A DNA stretch of 64,000 bases from the NCBI RefSeq assembly GCF_039889165.1, contig NZ_JAYMYY010000004.1, forward strand, positions 363,020-427,019, given 5' to 3'. Below, piece by piece: positions 33,240 through 41,676 of this stretch. The DNA comes from Pseudocitrobacter cyperus (GTDB taxonomy: Bacteria > Pseudomonadota > Gammaproteobacteria > Enterobacterales > Enterobacteriaceae). The notes under the pieces were generated by a model that was not told where the DNA came from, ran no database searches, and saw only the letters and a program-made list of their open reading frames with translations. The translations under genes and the position numbers were made by a program. Position 1 is the stretch's first letter. Every line of letters starts with the position of its first letter.

Positions 33240-36023
33240 ATGATGAGCACAAACCATCGCATACTTGAATCGTTCACCTTACCTAACGGTACTGAAATTA
33301 AAAACCGTTTATTTATGGCACCGATGACCACCTGTTCGGGATATTACGACGGTTCGGTCAGCAGTGAGTTGATTGAGTACTATCGCGCCCGTTCCGGCAG
33401 CATCGGCACTATCATTGTGGAGTGCTGCTTTGTTGACGATCTCGGTCTCGCCTTCCCGGGCGCGCTGGGTATCGACAACGATGATAAAATCGCCGGGCTG
33501 GCGAAAATCGCCGAAGCGATAAAATCACGGGGTTCCAGAGCGCTGCTGCAAATCTATCACGGCGGCCGCATGGTCGAACCGAAGTTGATTGGCGGGCGCA
33601 CACCGGTGGGCCCGAGTGCCGTTGCGGCTCCGCGTGATGGTGCAGCGACGCCGGTCGCCCTGACCACCGAAGAAGTCTATGGCATGGTGGGGAAATTCGG
33701 TGACGCGGTACGCCGTGCCATTCAGGCAGGTTTTGATGGTGTGGAAATCCACGGCGCCAACACCTATCTGATTCAACAATTCTACTCCCCTAACTCTAAC
33801 CTGCGCGACGACGAGTGGGGCGGCAGTCGCGATAACCGCGCGAAATTCCCGCTGGCGGTGCTGGATATTACCCACAAAATGGCTCGCCAGTACGCGGATG
33901 ATTCCTTCATCATTGGCTACCGTTTCTCACCAGAAGAGATGGAAATTCCGGGCATCCGTTTCGATGACACCATGTATCTGCTGGAAAAACTGGCTGAACG
34001 CGGCGTGGATTATCTGCACTTCTCTGTGGGCGCGACGCTGCGTCCTTCCATCGTTGAGACCAATGACCCAACGCCGTTGATCCAAAAATATGTCGCGATG
34101 CGTTCTGAAACCCTGGCACAGGTGCCGGTGATGGGCGTGGGCGGGGTGGTTAACGAGGCCGATGTCGACACGGCGCTGGATAACGGTTATGACCTGGTCG
34201 CTGTCGGACGCGCCTGCATTGCCTATCCGGACTGGACTGACCGTATTGCGCGTGGCGAAGCGCCGGAACTGTTCATCGACAGCACTCAACGTGAAGCCCT
34301 GTGCATTCCGGAACCCCTGTGGCGCTTCTTCCTGGTTGAAGCCATGATCCGCGACATGAGCATGGGTGAGTCGAAATTTAAAGCGGGCACCTTCGTAGAA
34401 ACCGTGATGGATGATACCAATGAACTGGTGATCAACGTCAGCCTGGCGACGGATAGCATCGCGGATATCGAACTGGCGAGCGCACCTGACCAGAGCGTTG
34501 AATTTACCACCAGCTTTGAAGAAATTCGCACCCGCATTCTTGAGGCCAACACGCCGCACGTCGATGCTATCTCCGGCGCAACCAGCCAGAGTGAAGCGGT
34601 GAAAAAAGCGGTGTCCAAAGCGATGCTGAAATCGAGCAAAGCGCGGGTGGCAGAAGAGGGCGGTAACGTCGAAGAAGCGAAAAGCTATGACGTTGTGGTT
34701 GTCGGTAGCGGCGGCGCAGGTCTGGCGGCGGCAATTCAGGCACACGACGAAGGTGCGAGCGTGCTGATTGTCGAAAAAATGCCGACCATTGGCGGGAACA
34801 CCATTAAAGCTTCTGCCGGGATGAACGCTGCGGAAACCCGCTTCCAGCGCGTGAAAGGCATTCAGGACAGCAAAGAGCTGTTCTATCAGGAAACCCTGAA
34901 AGGCGGGAAAAACAAAAATAACCCGGAACTGCTGCGTCGCTTTGTGGAAAACGCGCCTGAAGCCATTGAATGGCTGGCGAGCCGCGGCATCATGCTTAAT
35001 GACATCACTACCACCGGTGGGATGAGCATTGACCGTACCCATCGCCCGCGTGATGGATCGGCTGTCGGCGGCTATCTGATAAGCGGCCTGGTGCGTAACG
35101 TTAACAAACGTAATATTGACGTGATGCTCGATACTTCCGTGGTGGATATTGTCATGGAAGAGGGGGAAGTCTCTGCGGTTAACCTGCTGACGGAAGAGAA
35201 AGAAACCCTGACCATCGCCACAAAAAGCATTATCGTGGCGACCGGCGGTTTCAGCGCTAACAGTGCGATGGTGGTGAAATATCGCCCTGATCTCGCTGGT
35301 TTCGTGACCACCAACCATAAAGGTGCGACCGGCGGCGGTATTGCACTGCTGGAAAAAATCGGCGCAGGCACCGTCGATATGGGTGAGATTCAGATCCACC
35401 CGACCGTTGAGCAGAAAACCTCGTATCTGATTTCCGAATCCATCCGCGGCGGTGGGGCGATTCTGGTCAATCAGCAGGGCAGCCGCTTCTTCAACGAAAT
35501 GGAAACCCGCGACAAAGTGTCGGCGCAAATCATCGCCCTGCCGGAAAAATATGCTTATATCGTATTTGATGAGCATGTTCGGGCGAAAAATAAAGCCGCT
35601 GATGAATACATTGGCCGTGGGTTTGTCACCAGCGCCAGTTCACCGCGCGCGCTGGCGGAAAAACTGGGGCTGAATGAAGATGCTTTCCTGGCGACGCTGG
35701 AACGCTACAACGGCTTTGTTGAAAAACAGCATGATGATGATTTCGGCCGCACCACCGCGCTGCGCGCACCTATCAATGAAGGGCCGTTCCACGCCATTCA
35801 GATTGCGCCGGGCGTACACCACACCATGGGCGGCGTAACTATCAACACCGACACCTGCGTGTTGGATAAAGAGCATAACGCCATCGCCGGAGCATATGCC
35901 GCAGGTGAAGTGGTTGGCGGTATCCACGGTGGCAACCGTATCGGCGGTAACGCTGTTGCCGACATCATTATCTTTGGTACACTCGCCGGTCATCAGGCCG
36001 CGATGCGCGCAAAACGCAGCTAG
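33240..36023 (+). CDS. Soluble fumarate reductase-like flavoprotein (OYE / FMN_bind / FAD_binding_2)
   Basis: A 927-residue three-domain protein. Residues about 1-360 are an old-yellow-enzyme TIM barrel (HGANTYLIQQFYSPNSN, GGSRDNRAKFP) that would take electrons from NAD(P)H. Residues about 375-460 are an FMN_bind domain with the flavinylation motif DAISGATS, acceptor Thr448. Residues about 480-927 are a flavocytochrome c / FrdA-like domain: GSGGAGLAAA near 487, HPT at 720, HHTMGG at 860-864. The layout equals the cytoplasmic NADH:fumarate reductase described in Klebsiella. No signal peptide. ATG at 33240 follows GGAG; a TTG at 33228 is less likely. Urocanate or another enoate is a possible alternative substrate. 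Confidence 0.88.
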   Translation: MMSTNHRILESFTLPNGTEIKNRLFMAPMTTCSGYYDGSVSSELIEYYRARSGSIGTIIVECCFVDDLGLAFPGALGIDNDDKIAGLAKIAEAIKSRGSRALLQIYHGGRMVEPKLIGGRTPVGPSAVAAPRDGAATPVALTTEEVYGMVGKFGDAVRRAIQAGFDGVEIHGANTYLIQQFYSPNSNLRDDEWGGSRDNRAKFPLAVLDITHKMARQYADDSFIIGYRFSPEEMEIPGIRFDDTMYLLEKLAERGVDYLHFSVGATLRPSIVETNDPTPLIQKYVAMRSETLAQVPVMGVGGVVNEADVDTALDNGYDLVAVGRACIAYPDWTDRIARGEAPELFIDSTQREALCIPEPLWRFFLVEAMIRDMSMGESKFKAGTFVETVMDDTNELVINVSLATDSIADIELASAPDQSVEFTTSFEEIRTRILEANTPHVDAISGATSQSEAVKKAVSKAMLKSSKARVAEEGGNVEEAKSYDVVVVGSGGAGLAAAIQAHDEGASVLIVEKMPTIGGNTIKASAGMNAAETRFQRVKGIQDSKELFYQETLKGGKNKNNPELLRRFVENAPEAIEWLASRGIMLNDITTTGGMSIDRTHRPRDGSAVGGYLISGLVRNVNKRNIDVMLDTSVVDIVMEEGEVSAVNLLTEEKETLTIATKSIIVATGGFSANSAMVVKYRPDLAGFVTTNHKGATGGGIALLEKIGAGTVDMGEIQIHPTVEQKTSYLISESIRGGGAILVNQQGSRFFNEMETRDKVSAQIIALPEKYAYIVFDEHVRAKNKAADEYIGRGFVTSASSPRALAEKLGLNEDAFLATLERYNGFVEKQHDDDFGRTTALRAPINEGPFHAIQIAPGVHHTMGGVTINTDTCVLDKEHNAIAGAYAAGEVVGGIHGGNRIGGNAVADIIIFGTLAGHQAAMRAKRS

Positions 36024-36036
36024 CAGTCCTTGATAT

Positions 36037-36066
36037 CCCGGTAGCCCAGGCTACCGGGTTCTCTTT
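36037..36066 (+). terminator. Terminator-like hairpin between flavoprotein gene and apbE
   Basis: A perfect 10-base-pair stem (36037-36046 with 36049-36058) followed by TTCTCTTTT. It should reduce apbE expression relative to the flavoprotein, sensible for a catalytic modifying enzyme. Confidence 0.75.
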
Positions 36067-36083
36067 TGCGACAGGAGGCTGGA

Positions 36084-37049
36084 ATGTCAGACGATGCACG
36101 TATGTACAGTTATTCTGCGGTTCTGATGGGCTCCCCCATTCTGCTTAAACTCTTCGAACATAACGAACCTCTTGCTTCCCGCGTTTTCAGCCTGATCAAA
36201 CAGTATGAAGATCTCCTCACCGTGAATCGTGCCCACTCGCAGGTGATGGATATCAACCAGGCGGCGGGTCAGCAACCGGTGAGTGTGAGTCGCCCGGTGT
36301 ATGAACTGATCAAATGCGCAAAAGCAGCGAGCCTGGTTGCCGGAGGCGCGTTTAATCTGGCGATTGGCCCACTGGTAAAATGCTGGAAAATTGGCTTTAA
36401 AGGCGACCGTGTGCCGCCTGCCGGAGATATTGCGCAGCGCCTGACGCTAACTGACCCGCAAAACGTGGTACTTAATGACGAGCAAACCAGCGTTTTTCTC
36501 ACTCTGCCCGGGATGGAAATTGACCTGGGGGCGATTGCAAAAGGGTATATCGCTGACCGGGTGCGTGATTATTTACGCCAGCAGGGCGTCACGCTGGGAT
36601 TAATTAACCTGGGCGGCAATGTCCAGACCCTGGGGTCGCCGGAAGGCGGCTGGTCAATCGGCCTGAAAAAACCGTTCGCCCCGGGTACAGCATTGCTGGG
36701 CACCATTGAGGTCATGGGCCAATCTGTTGTTACTTCCGGCGTCTATGAACGTTATTTTGAACAGGACGGTCGCCGCTATCACCATATTCTTGACCCGCGT
36801 ACCGGCTACCCGCTGGACAACGAACTTGATAGCGTGACTATCATTGCCCGCCAGTCTCTGGATTGCGATATCTGGTCCACGCTGATTTACGGGATGGGCG
36901 TTGAGAAAGGCTGCGCGGCGTTGCGCGCACGGTCAGATATAGAAGCAATATTTGTCACCAAACAGCGCGAGATTATTCTCTCATCGGCAAATCATTACCG
37001 TTTTACGCTGCTTGATGACGATTACCGTCTTATTGCGCGTACTGTTTAA
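36084..37049 (+). CDS. apbE: Cytoplasmic ApbE flavin transferase
   Basis: A 321-residue FAD:protein FMN transferase. It has the ApbE core motifs GGAFNLAIGPLV, MEIDLGAIAKGYIAD and LINLGGNVQTLG, and the metal-binding HHILDPRTGYP. Unlike the usual periplasmic lipoprotein form it has no signal peptide or lipobox, so it should act in the cytoplasm, the same place as the flavoprotein upstream, whose Thr448 is its expected target. ATG 36084 follows AGGAGG. Its 3' end overlaps the convergent regulator gene by 20 bases. Confidence 0.9.
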   Translation: MSDDARMYSYSAVLMGSPILLKLFEHNEPLASRVFSLIKQYEDLLTVNRAHSQVMDINQAAGQQPVSVSRPVYELIKCAKAASLVAGGAFNLAIGPLVKCWKIGFKGDRVPPAGDIAQRLTLTDPQNVVLNDEQTSVFLTLPGMEIDLGAIAKGYIADRVRDYLRQQGVTLGLINLGGNVQTLGSPEGGWSIGLKKPFAPGTALLGTIEVMGQSVVTSGVYERYFEQDGRRYHHILDPRTGYPLDNELDSVTIIARQSLDCDIWSTLIYGMGVEKGCAALRARSDIEAIFVTKQREIILSSANHYRFTLLDDDYRLIARTV

Positions 37050-37749
37050 GCAGGGCGTACTGCTCAGGCAGCAGATGGTAGCGATAAACCGGGCGACCGG
37101 TTGCGCCATAGTGAATGCTGGTAAAAAGGATATTGATTTGCGCCAGCCAAATCAGGTACTTACGGCAGGAGACTCGCGAAATACTGACCGCGTTTGCGAG
37201 GTCGTCTGTCGAAAATTCACTCTCCTGATGGGTGTCAATCCACTGGCAAATGGTTCGCAGCGTCTGCGGGGTTAAGCCTTTTGGTAGCCGTTTTGTATCA
37301 GCAAGCTCAGGGGCACCGCCATGTAACAGGCGGTCAACATCCGCTTGCTCGTAATACTTATGATTACCCATCAATTGTTTTTTCTCTCGCCACCCGGTCA
37401 GCGCTTCTTCAAAACGCGGGAACTGGAACGGCTTAATCAGATAATCCACCACGCCATAATGCATTGAAGTCTGGATGGTTTCCGCATCGGAGGCGGAGGA
37501 GATCATAATGACATCGATAGCACGTCCCGATGCGCGAATTATCGGCAACAGATCCAGGCCATTATCCTGTTGCATATAGACATCCAGCAGCACCAGGTCA
37601 ATAGGCTGAATGCTCTCTTCAATTAACTCGCGAGCCTGGCTGAGGGTTGAGGCGATGCCGCAGCAGGTAAACCCATCAACCCGTTCGACATAGAGACGGT
37701 TAAGATCGGCCACCATGGCATCATCATCAACAATTAACACATTAATCAC
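37030..37749 (-). CDS. dcuR: DcuR-type response regulator
   Basis: A 239-residue response regulator of the CitB/DcuR family. The receiver domain starts MINVLIVDDDAMVA and the phosphoacceptor is Asp56 (LLDVYM), the same number as in E. coli DcuR; Lys in YLIKPF completes the site. The C-terminal helix-turn-helix segment is LANAVSISRVSCRKYLIWL. Similarity to DcuR is high along the whole length. It overlaps the sensor gene by 4 bases. Whether it is the only dcuR of this genome or a second copy cannot be told here. Confidence 0.92.
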   Translation of the reverse strand: MINVLIVDDDAMVADLNRLYVERVDGFTCCGIASTLSQARELIEESIQPIDLVLLDVYMQQDNGLDLLPIIRASGRAIDVIMISSASDAETIQTSMHYGVVDYLIKPFQFPRFEEALTGWREKKQLMGNHKYYEQADVDRLLHGGAPELADTKRLPKGLTPQTLRTICQWIDTHQESEFSTDDLANAVSISRVSCRKYLIWLAQINILFTSIHYGATGRPVYRYHLLPEQYALLKQYAQ

Positions 37750-39365
37750 TCGGCATTCCTCTCGCTATCCCAGGGGATTTGTACAAAAAATTGAGTAAAG
37801 ACGCCAGGCTCGGATTCCACGGCAATACTGCCGCCGAGGTTTTCTGTCTGCTGCCGGGCAAGGAAAAGCCCGACGCCGCGATTCTCGCCTTTCGTCGAAA
37901 AACCTTTGGTAAAGATGGCATCGATTTTGTCCGGGTCAATACCCGGCCCATCATCACTCACTTCGCTGCTAAGCCAGCCATTCTGATAATGGAGCAGGAG
38001 GCTGATTTCACCTTCTGGCTGGCTGGCCATCGCATCGAGGGCGTTCTCAATGAGATTGCCGAGAACCGTCACCAGCACGGCGACCTGCTGCTCATTGGCA
38101 TTGTCCGGAACCCGCGACTCTTCAGCAAGCGTGAGGGTAATACCGGCTTCTTTTGCGCGGTTAATCTTGCCTAACAGGAACCCTGCGACAATGGGTGATT
38201 TTATTTTATGCTGAATCTCACCAATATCGGTCTGATAATTTTGCGCTGTTTGCAGAATGTACTCTTCCAGCTTGTCATAGCGCTTGATATGCAAAAGCCC
38301 CAGAATGACATGCAATTTATTCATAAACTCGTGGGACTGGGCGCGCAGGGCGTCAACGTAGTTCACCATCCCATCCATTCGTTGCATAAGCTGGCTGACT
38401 TCGGTTTTATCACGAAAAGTACAGATGGCGCCAATCACCCGGCTCTGGCTGAGTACCGGCACCGTGTTGGTCAGTAGCAATCGACCATTGCAGCCAACTT
38501 CCTGATCCTGAAGGGCGATACCGCTGGACAGCACTTGCTCCAGTCCGCCCTGTAATGGCGCGTGTGGCGATTCACCTGGCAGGCGGTTGCTTGTCGACAG
38601 CAGTATCTGTCGCGCCGTGTGGTTGATAAGCGTGACATTCCCCTGACTATCTACGGCAATGACGCCCTCCTTAAGAGATTGCAGCATGGCCTGGCGTTGT
38701 TCAAATAAGGTGGAAATCTCGTAGGGCTCAAGGCCAAACAGAATGTTTTTCAGAACCCTCACCAGTACCCAGGTGCCAAATGTGCCAATAATGGCGCTAA
38801 AGAGTACAAACCAGATGGCATTCCAGCGGCTGCGATTGATTTGCGCCTGAACGTCATTCATCGAGATACCGACAATCACCACGCCAATTTGCTGGCGCTG
38901 AGTGTTATAAATCGGTGTGAATACGCGCAGCGCTTCTTCAAGTACGCCGTGGTTAACGGAGACGTTTTCCTGGCCGTGCAGGGCAGGTTGTAGATCCTCA
39001 CCGATAAAGCGCTGGCCGATGCGGCGTGGATCCGGATGCGAATAGCGAATACCGTGCATATCCGTGATAACCGCATACAGCAGATGATTCCGCTGCTTCA
39101 CATCCATTGTCAGGGGCTGAATGATGTCGCTGTACGATGGCGACAGTAAGCCGCGCTTGATTTCGGGGGAGTCGGCCAGGGTTCTGGCAATGGCGAAGGC
39201 GGTATCCTGCAATCCCGTGCGTGTCGCCCTGGTGATTTGCGCAAGATAGAAGGTGTAGATAACCAGCAGGACGGCACCGATAACACCGCAGACCATCAAC
39301 GTTACCAGAGTACTGAGCTTCATCGGGCGTTTTTGCGCGCCCTGAGGCTGCTGAAAGTCGTGCAT
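37746..39365 (-). CDS. dcuS: DcuS-type C4-dicarboxylate sensor kinase
   Basis: A 539-residue membrane sensor: helix near 20-42, periplasmic PAS domain 43-180, second helix 183-206, cytoplasmic PAS 220-325 and a HPK5-type kinase with His345 (QSHEFMNKLHVIL) and the N and G boxes (NLIENALDAM, DDGPGIDP). The fumarate-binding residues known from E. coli DcuS are all present at the same numbers: Arg107, His110, Phe120, Arg147 and Phe149. That strongly supports C4-dicarboxylate sensing. Co-transcribed with the regulator. Confidence 0.93.
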   Translation of the reverse strand: MHDFQQPQGAQKRPMKLSTLVTLMVCGVIGAVLLVIYTFYLAQITRATRTGLQDTAFAIARTLADSPEIKRGLLSPSYSDIIQPLTMDVKQRNHLLYAVITDMHGIRYSHPDPRRIGQRFIGEDLQPALHGQENVSVNHGVLEEALRVFTPIYNTQRQQIGVVIVGISMNDVQAQINRSRWNAIWFVLFSAIIGTFGTWVLVRVLKNILFGLEPYEISTLFEQRQAMLQSLKEGVIAVDSQGNVTLINHTARQILLSTSNRLPGESPHAPLQGGLEQVLSSGIALQDQEVGCNGRLLLTNTVPVLSQSRVIGAICTFRDKTEVSQLMQRMDGMVNYVDALRAQSHEFMNKLHVILGLLHIKRYDKLEEYILQTAQNYQTDIGEIQHKIKSPIVAGFLLGKINRAKEAGITLTLAEESRVPDNANEQQVAVLVTVLGNLIENALDAMASQPEGEISLLLHYQNGWLSSEVSDDGPGIDPDKIDAIFTKGFSTKGENRGVGLFLARQQTENLGGSIAVESEPGVFTQFFVQIPWDSERNAE

Positions 39366-39530
39366 CAGGATCCCAGAAATCGGTGATAAAGATGCATTAT
39401 CGCTGATAAGCAGGATTTCTTAAAGCAGTCTAAACCTTACAAAATCAAACGTCTCTTTGTGACCGTACTCGCAGGTTACCCATATGAAACACTTTATATT
39501 GTTCGGTAACTCATAATAAGGAGGCAGTAT

Positions 39531-40427
39531 ATGAGCATTAAGCTTACCGATGCAGTCATGGAACGACGCAGTACAGTGACCGCTGATATCGACAGATTGT
39601 CCACCGAGGACATGCTCAACGTTATCAATCAGGAAGATAAACGTATTGCCGATGCTATTACCCCTTGTCTGGATGAAATTACCCGTTTAGTTGATCAGGC
39701 TACGGCGGCGCTGAGCCGCGGTGGGCGTCTGGTTATTGTTGGCGCAGGAGCGTCGGGGCGCGCGGGCATGTTGGCGGCAAGTGAGTTTACGCCGCAGGGC
39801 AATGGCCCGGTGGTTGGGCTTATCGCGGGTGGGCCGCAGGCGATGCTGACTGAAAAAGGTGAAGCCGCTTACGATTATGATCGCGGCGCGCTCGATTTAG
39901 AGGCCATTGGTTTCAACGACAAAGATATGCTGCTGGGGTTGACCGTTGGCGGTAAAACGCCGTGGGTATGGGGGGCGTTGCGTCACGCATGGTCGAAAGG
40001 GGCACCCGTTGCCGTGATCACCCGCAACCCACAGAGCGAAGCTGCGCAACTGGCTTCGCTGGTTATTGCACCGCAAACCGGGGCCGAAGTGGTGGCAGGT
40101 TACGGCGATCCGAAAGCGAACGCCGCGCAGAAGCTGATCCTGAACATGCTAACCACCGGGCTGGCGATTCGCAGTGGTCGGGTTTACAGCAACCTGCGCG
40201 TCGATGTACAGGGCGATACCACGCAGTGGTGCGAGCGGCAGATTGCGATAGTGATGGAAGCGGGGAGTTGTTCACGCGCGGTGGCAAAAGCGGCGCTGGA
40301 ACGTTGCGATCATCATTGTAAAACGGCGATCCTGATGGTGCTCACCGGGATGGAGCCCCAGGATGCGAATGCGCTACTGACGCAAAATAACGGCTTCGTG
40401 CGGGTGGCGCTGCAGGAAGCGCCATAA
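39531..40427 (+). CDS. MurQ-like etherase (SIS domain)
   Basis: A 298-residue SIS-fold protein the same length as N-acetylmuramic acid 6-phosphate etherase MurQ. The catalytic Glu equivalent is Glu85 in AASEFTP, and Glu108/Glu111 fit the second acidic residue; NAAQKLILNMLTTGLAIRSG matches the MurQ core. The phosphosugar loop is GAGASGRAG at 71-79 where MurQ has GAGTSGRLG, so this is a divergent family member. No MurP transporter or MurR regulator lies beside it, unlike the E. coli mur locus. AAGGAGG ribosome-binding site. Substrate uncertain. Confidence 0.75.
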   Translation: MSIKLTDAVMERRSTVTADIDRLSTEDMLNVINQEDKRIADAITPCLDEITRLVDQATAALSRGGRLVIVGAGASGRAGMLAASEFTPQGNGPVVGLIAGGPQAMLTEKGEAAYDYDRGALDLEAIGFNDKDMLLGLTVGGKTPWVWGALRHAWSKGAPVAVITRNPQSEAAQLASLVIAPQTGAEVVAGYGDPKANAAQKLILNMLTTGLAIRSGRVYSNLRVDVQGDTTQWCERQIAIVMEAGSCSRAVAKAALERCDHHCKTAILMVLTGMEPQDANALLTQNNGFVRVALQEAP

Positions 40428-40464
40428 ATCAGGCACGTTCAGCAACGAATAAACGATGAACGAA

Positions 40465-40487
40465 TAAAGCCCGCATCGCGGGCTTTA
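40465..40487. terminator. Bidirectional terminator between murQ-like gene and porin
   Basis: TAAAGCCCGC (40465-40474) and GCGGGCTTTA (40478-40487) form a perfect stem around ATC, between convergent genes. Confidence 0.8.
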
Positions 40488-40500
40488 GTGTTTTCGGGAA

Positions 40501-41676
40501 TTAGAACTGATAAGTCAGGCCAACACCCACAACGTCGTCGGTAGAGATGCCGTTGTCTTTGTAGAAATCAGCATCGTTGTCCAGCATGTTGATTTTGTAA
40601 TCAACATAAGCAGACATGTTTTTGTTGAAGTAGTAGGTTGCTGCTACGGAGATGTAGTTCACCAGCGTTTTGTCGGTGTAGTCGGTCTCGTGGTACTGGC
40701 CGTTCCAGTGGTTGTAGCCGCCCAGGTCTTTACCCTTTGAATAAACCCATGCTAAAGACGGACGCAGACCAAAGTCGAACTGGTACTGAGCAACGGCTTC
40801 AAAGTTCTGGGTTTTGTTGGCAATACCGCTGTCACCATACGGGGTCATGTTACGGGTTTCCGCATACATCATCGCCAGGTAAACGTTGTTGGCATCGTAC
40901 TTCATACCTACAGTCCAGGCGTCGGCTTCAGAACCACCTGCAGATTTGCTGTAGCGGTTGTCAATGCCACCTGCAATTGCTTGCTCGTTAGTACGGTCAG
41001 AAGAGGAGAATGCTGCGCCGACGCTCAGGCCTTCCAGTACGTCACCGAAGTCATAAGTCGTGGAAATACCGAAGCCGTCGCCGTTCTGGAAGCGAACGTC
41101 GTCGTGACCGTTTTTAGTACCTTCCTGATCTTCGCCAGTATTGCTGCCTTCGTTGTTGCCCTGATACTGCAGCGCGAAGTTCCAGCCTTCAACCAGACCG
41201 AAGAAGTCGGTATTGCGGTAGGTGGCTACGCCGTTTGCTCGGCCAGTCATGAAGTTATCGGTCCAGGTGTAGGAGTCGCCACCGAAGACTGGCAGCATAT
41301 CGGTCCAGGCTTCTACGTCGTATACGACGCCGTAGTTACGGCCATAGTCGAATGAACCTGCATCGGTATAACGCAAACCGGCGAAGGCCAGTTTTGCGTA
41401 CATGTTGTCACTGCCTTCGGTATCGCTTGCTTTTACCTTCATCAGCGCGTTACCGAAACCGGTTAAATCGTTGGTGATCTGGGTTTCGCCTTTGAAGCCC
41501 AGCTCGATGATGGTTTCATCGCCATCGTCGCCAGGGTTGTCAGAGAAAGTGTGACGTGCGTCAACCTTTCCATAAATATCAACTTTGTTTCCGTTCTTGT
41601 TATACATTTCTGCCGCATTTGCTGCACCAGCCACTAATAACGCCGGAACCAGAATTGCCAATACTTTTCTTTTCAT
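40501..41676 (-). CDS. ompS: OmpC/OmpS-type general porin
   Basis: A 391-residue trimeric outer-membrane porin. Signal peptide 1-21 or 22 (MKRKVLAILVPALLVAGAANA) then the usual AEMYNKNGNKVDIYGKVDAR. It shows the porin constriction loop (loop 3) start with SFDYGRNYGVVYDVEAWTDMLPVFGG and ends in the obligatory C-terminal Phe (GVGLTYQF). Its locus beside drpB-yedJ-dcm corresponds to ompS1 in Salmonella and the yedS pseudogene in E. coli, so a quiescent, tightly regulated porin is likely. AAAGGAAA ribosome-binding site. Confidence 0.9.
   Translation of the reverse strand: MKRKVLAILVPALLVAGAANAAEMYNKNGNKVDIYGKVDARHTFSDNPGDDGDETIIELGFKGETQITNDLTGFGNALMKVKASDTEGSDNMYAKLAFAGLRYTDAGSFDYGRNYGVVYDVEAWTDMLPVFGGDSYTWTDNFMTGRANGVATYRNTDFFGLVEGWNFALQYQGNNEGSNTGEDQEGTKNGHDDVRFQNGDGFGISTTYDFGDVLEGLSVGAAFSSSDRTNEQAIAGGIDNRYSKSAGGSEADAWTVGMKYDANNVYLAMMYAETRNMTPYGDSGIANKTQNFEAVAQYQFDFGLRPSLAWVYSKGKDLGGYNHWNGQYHETDYTDKTLVNYISVAATYYFNKNMSAYVDYKINMLDNDADFYKDNGISTDDVVGVGLTYQF

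Noticed and set aside
33927..35576. 549-codon open frame antisense to the flavoprotein gene
   Set aside because: It lies wholly within a gene with clear domain motifs, has no ribosome-binding site and a composition typical of an antisense shadow of GC-rich coding sequence.
36084..37049. ApbE as a thiamine-synthesis lipoprotein
   Set aside because: No signal peptide or lipobox, and the neighbour has a flavinylation motif, so a cytoplasmic flavin transferase is the better call.
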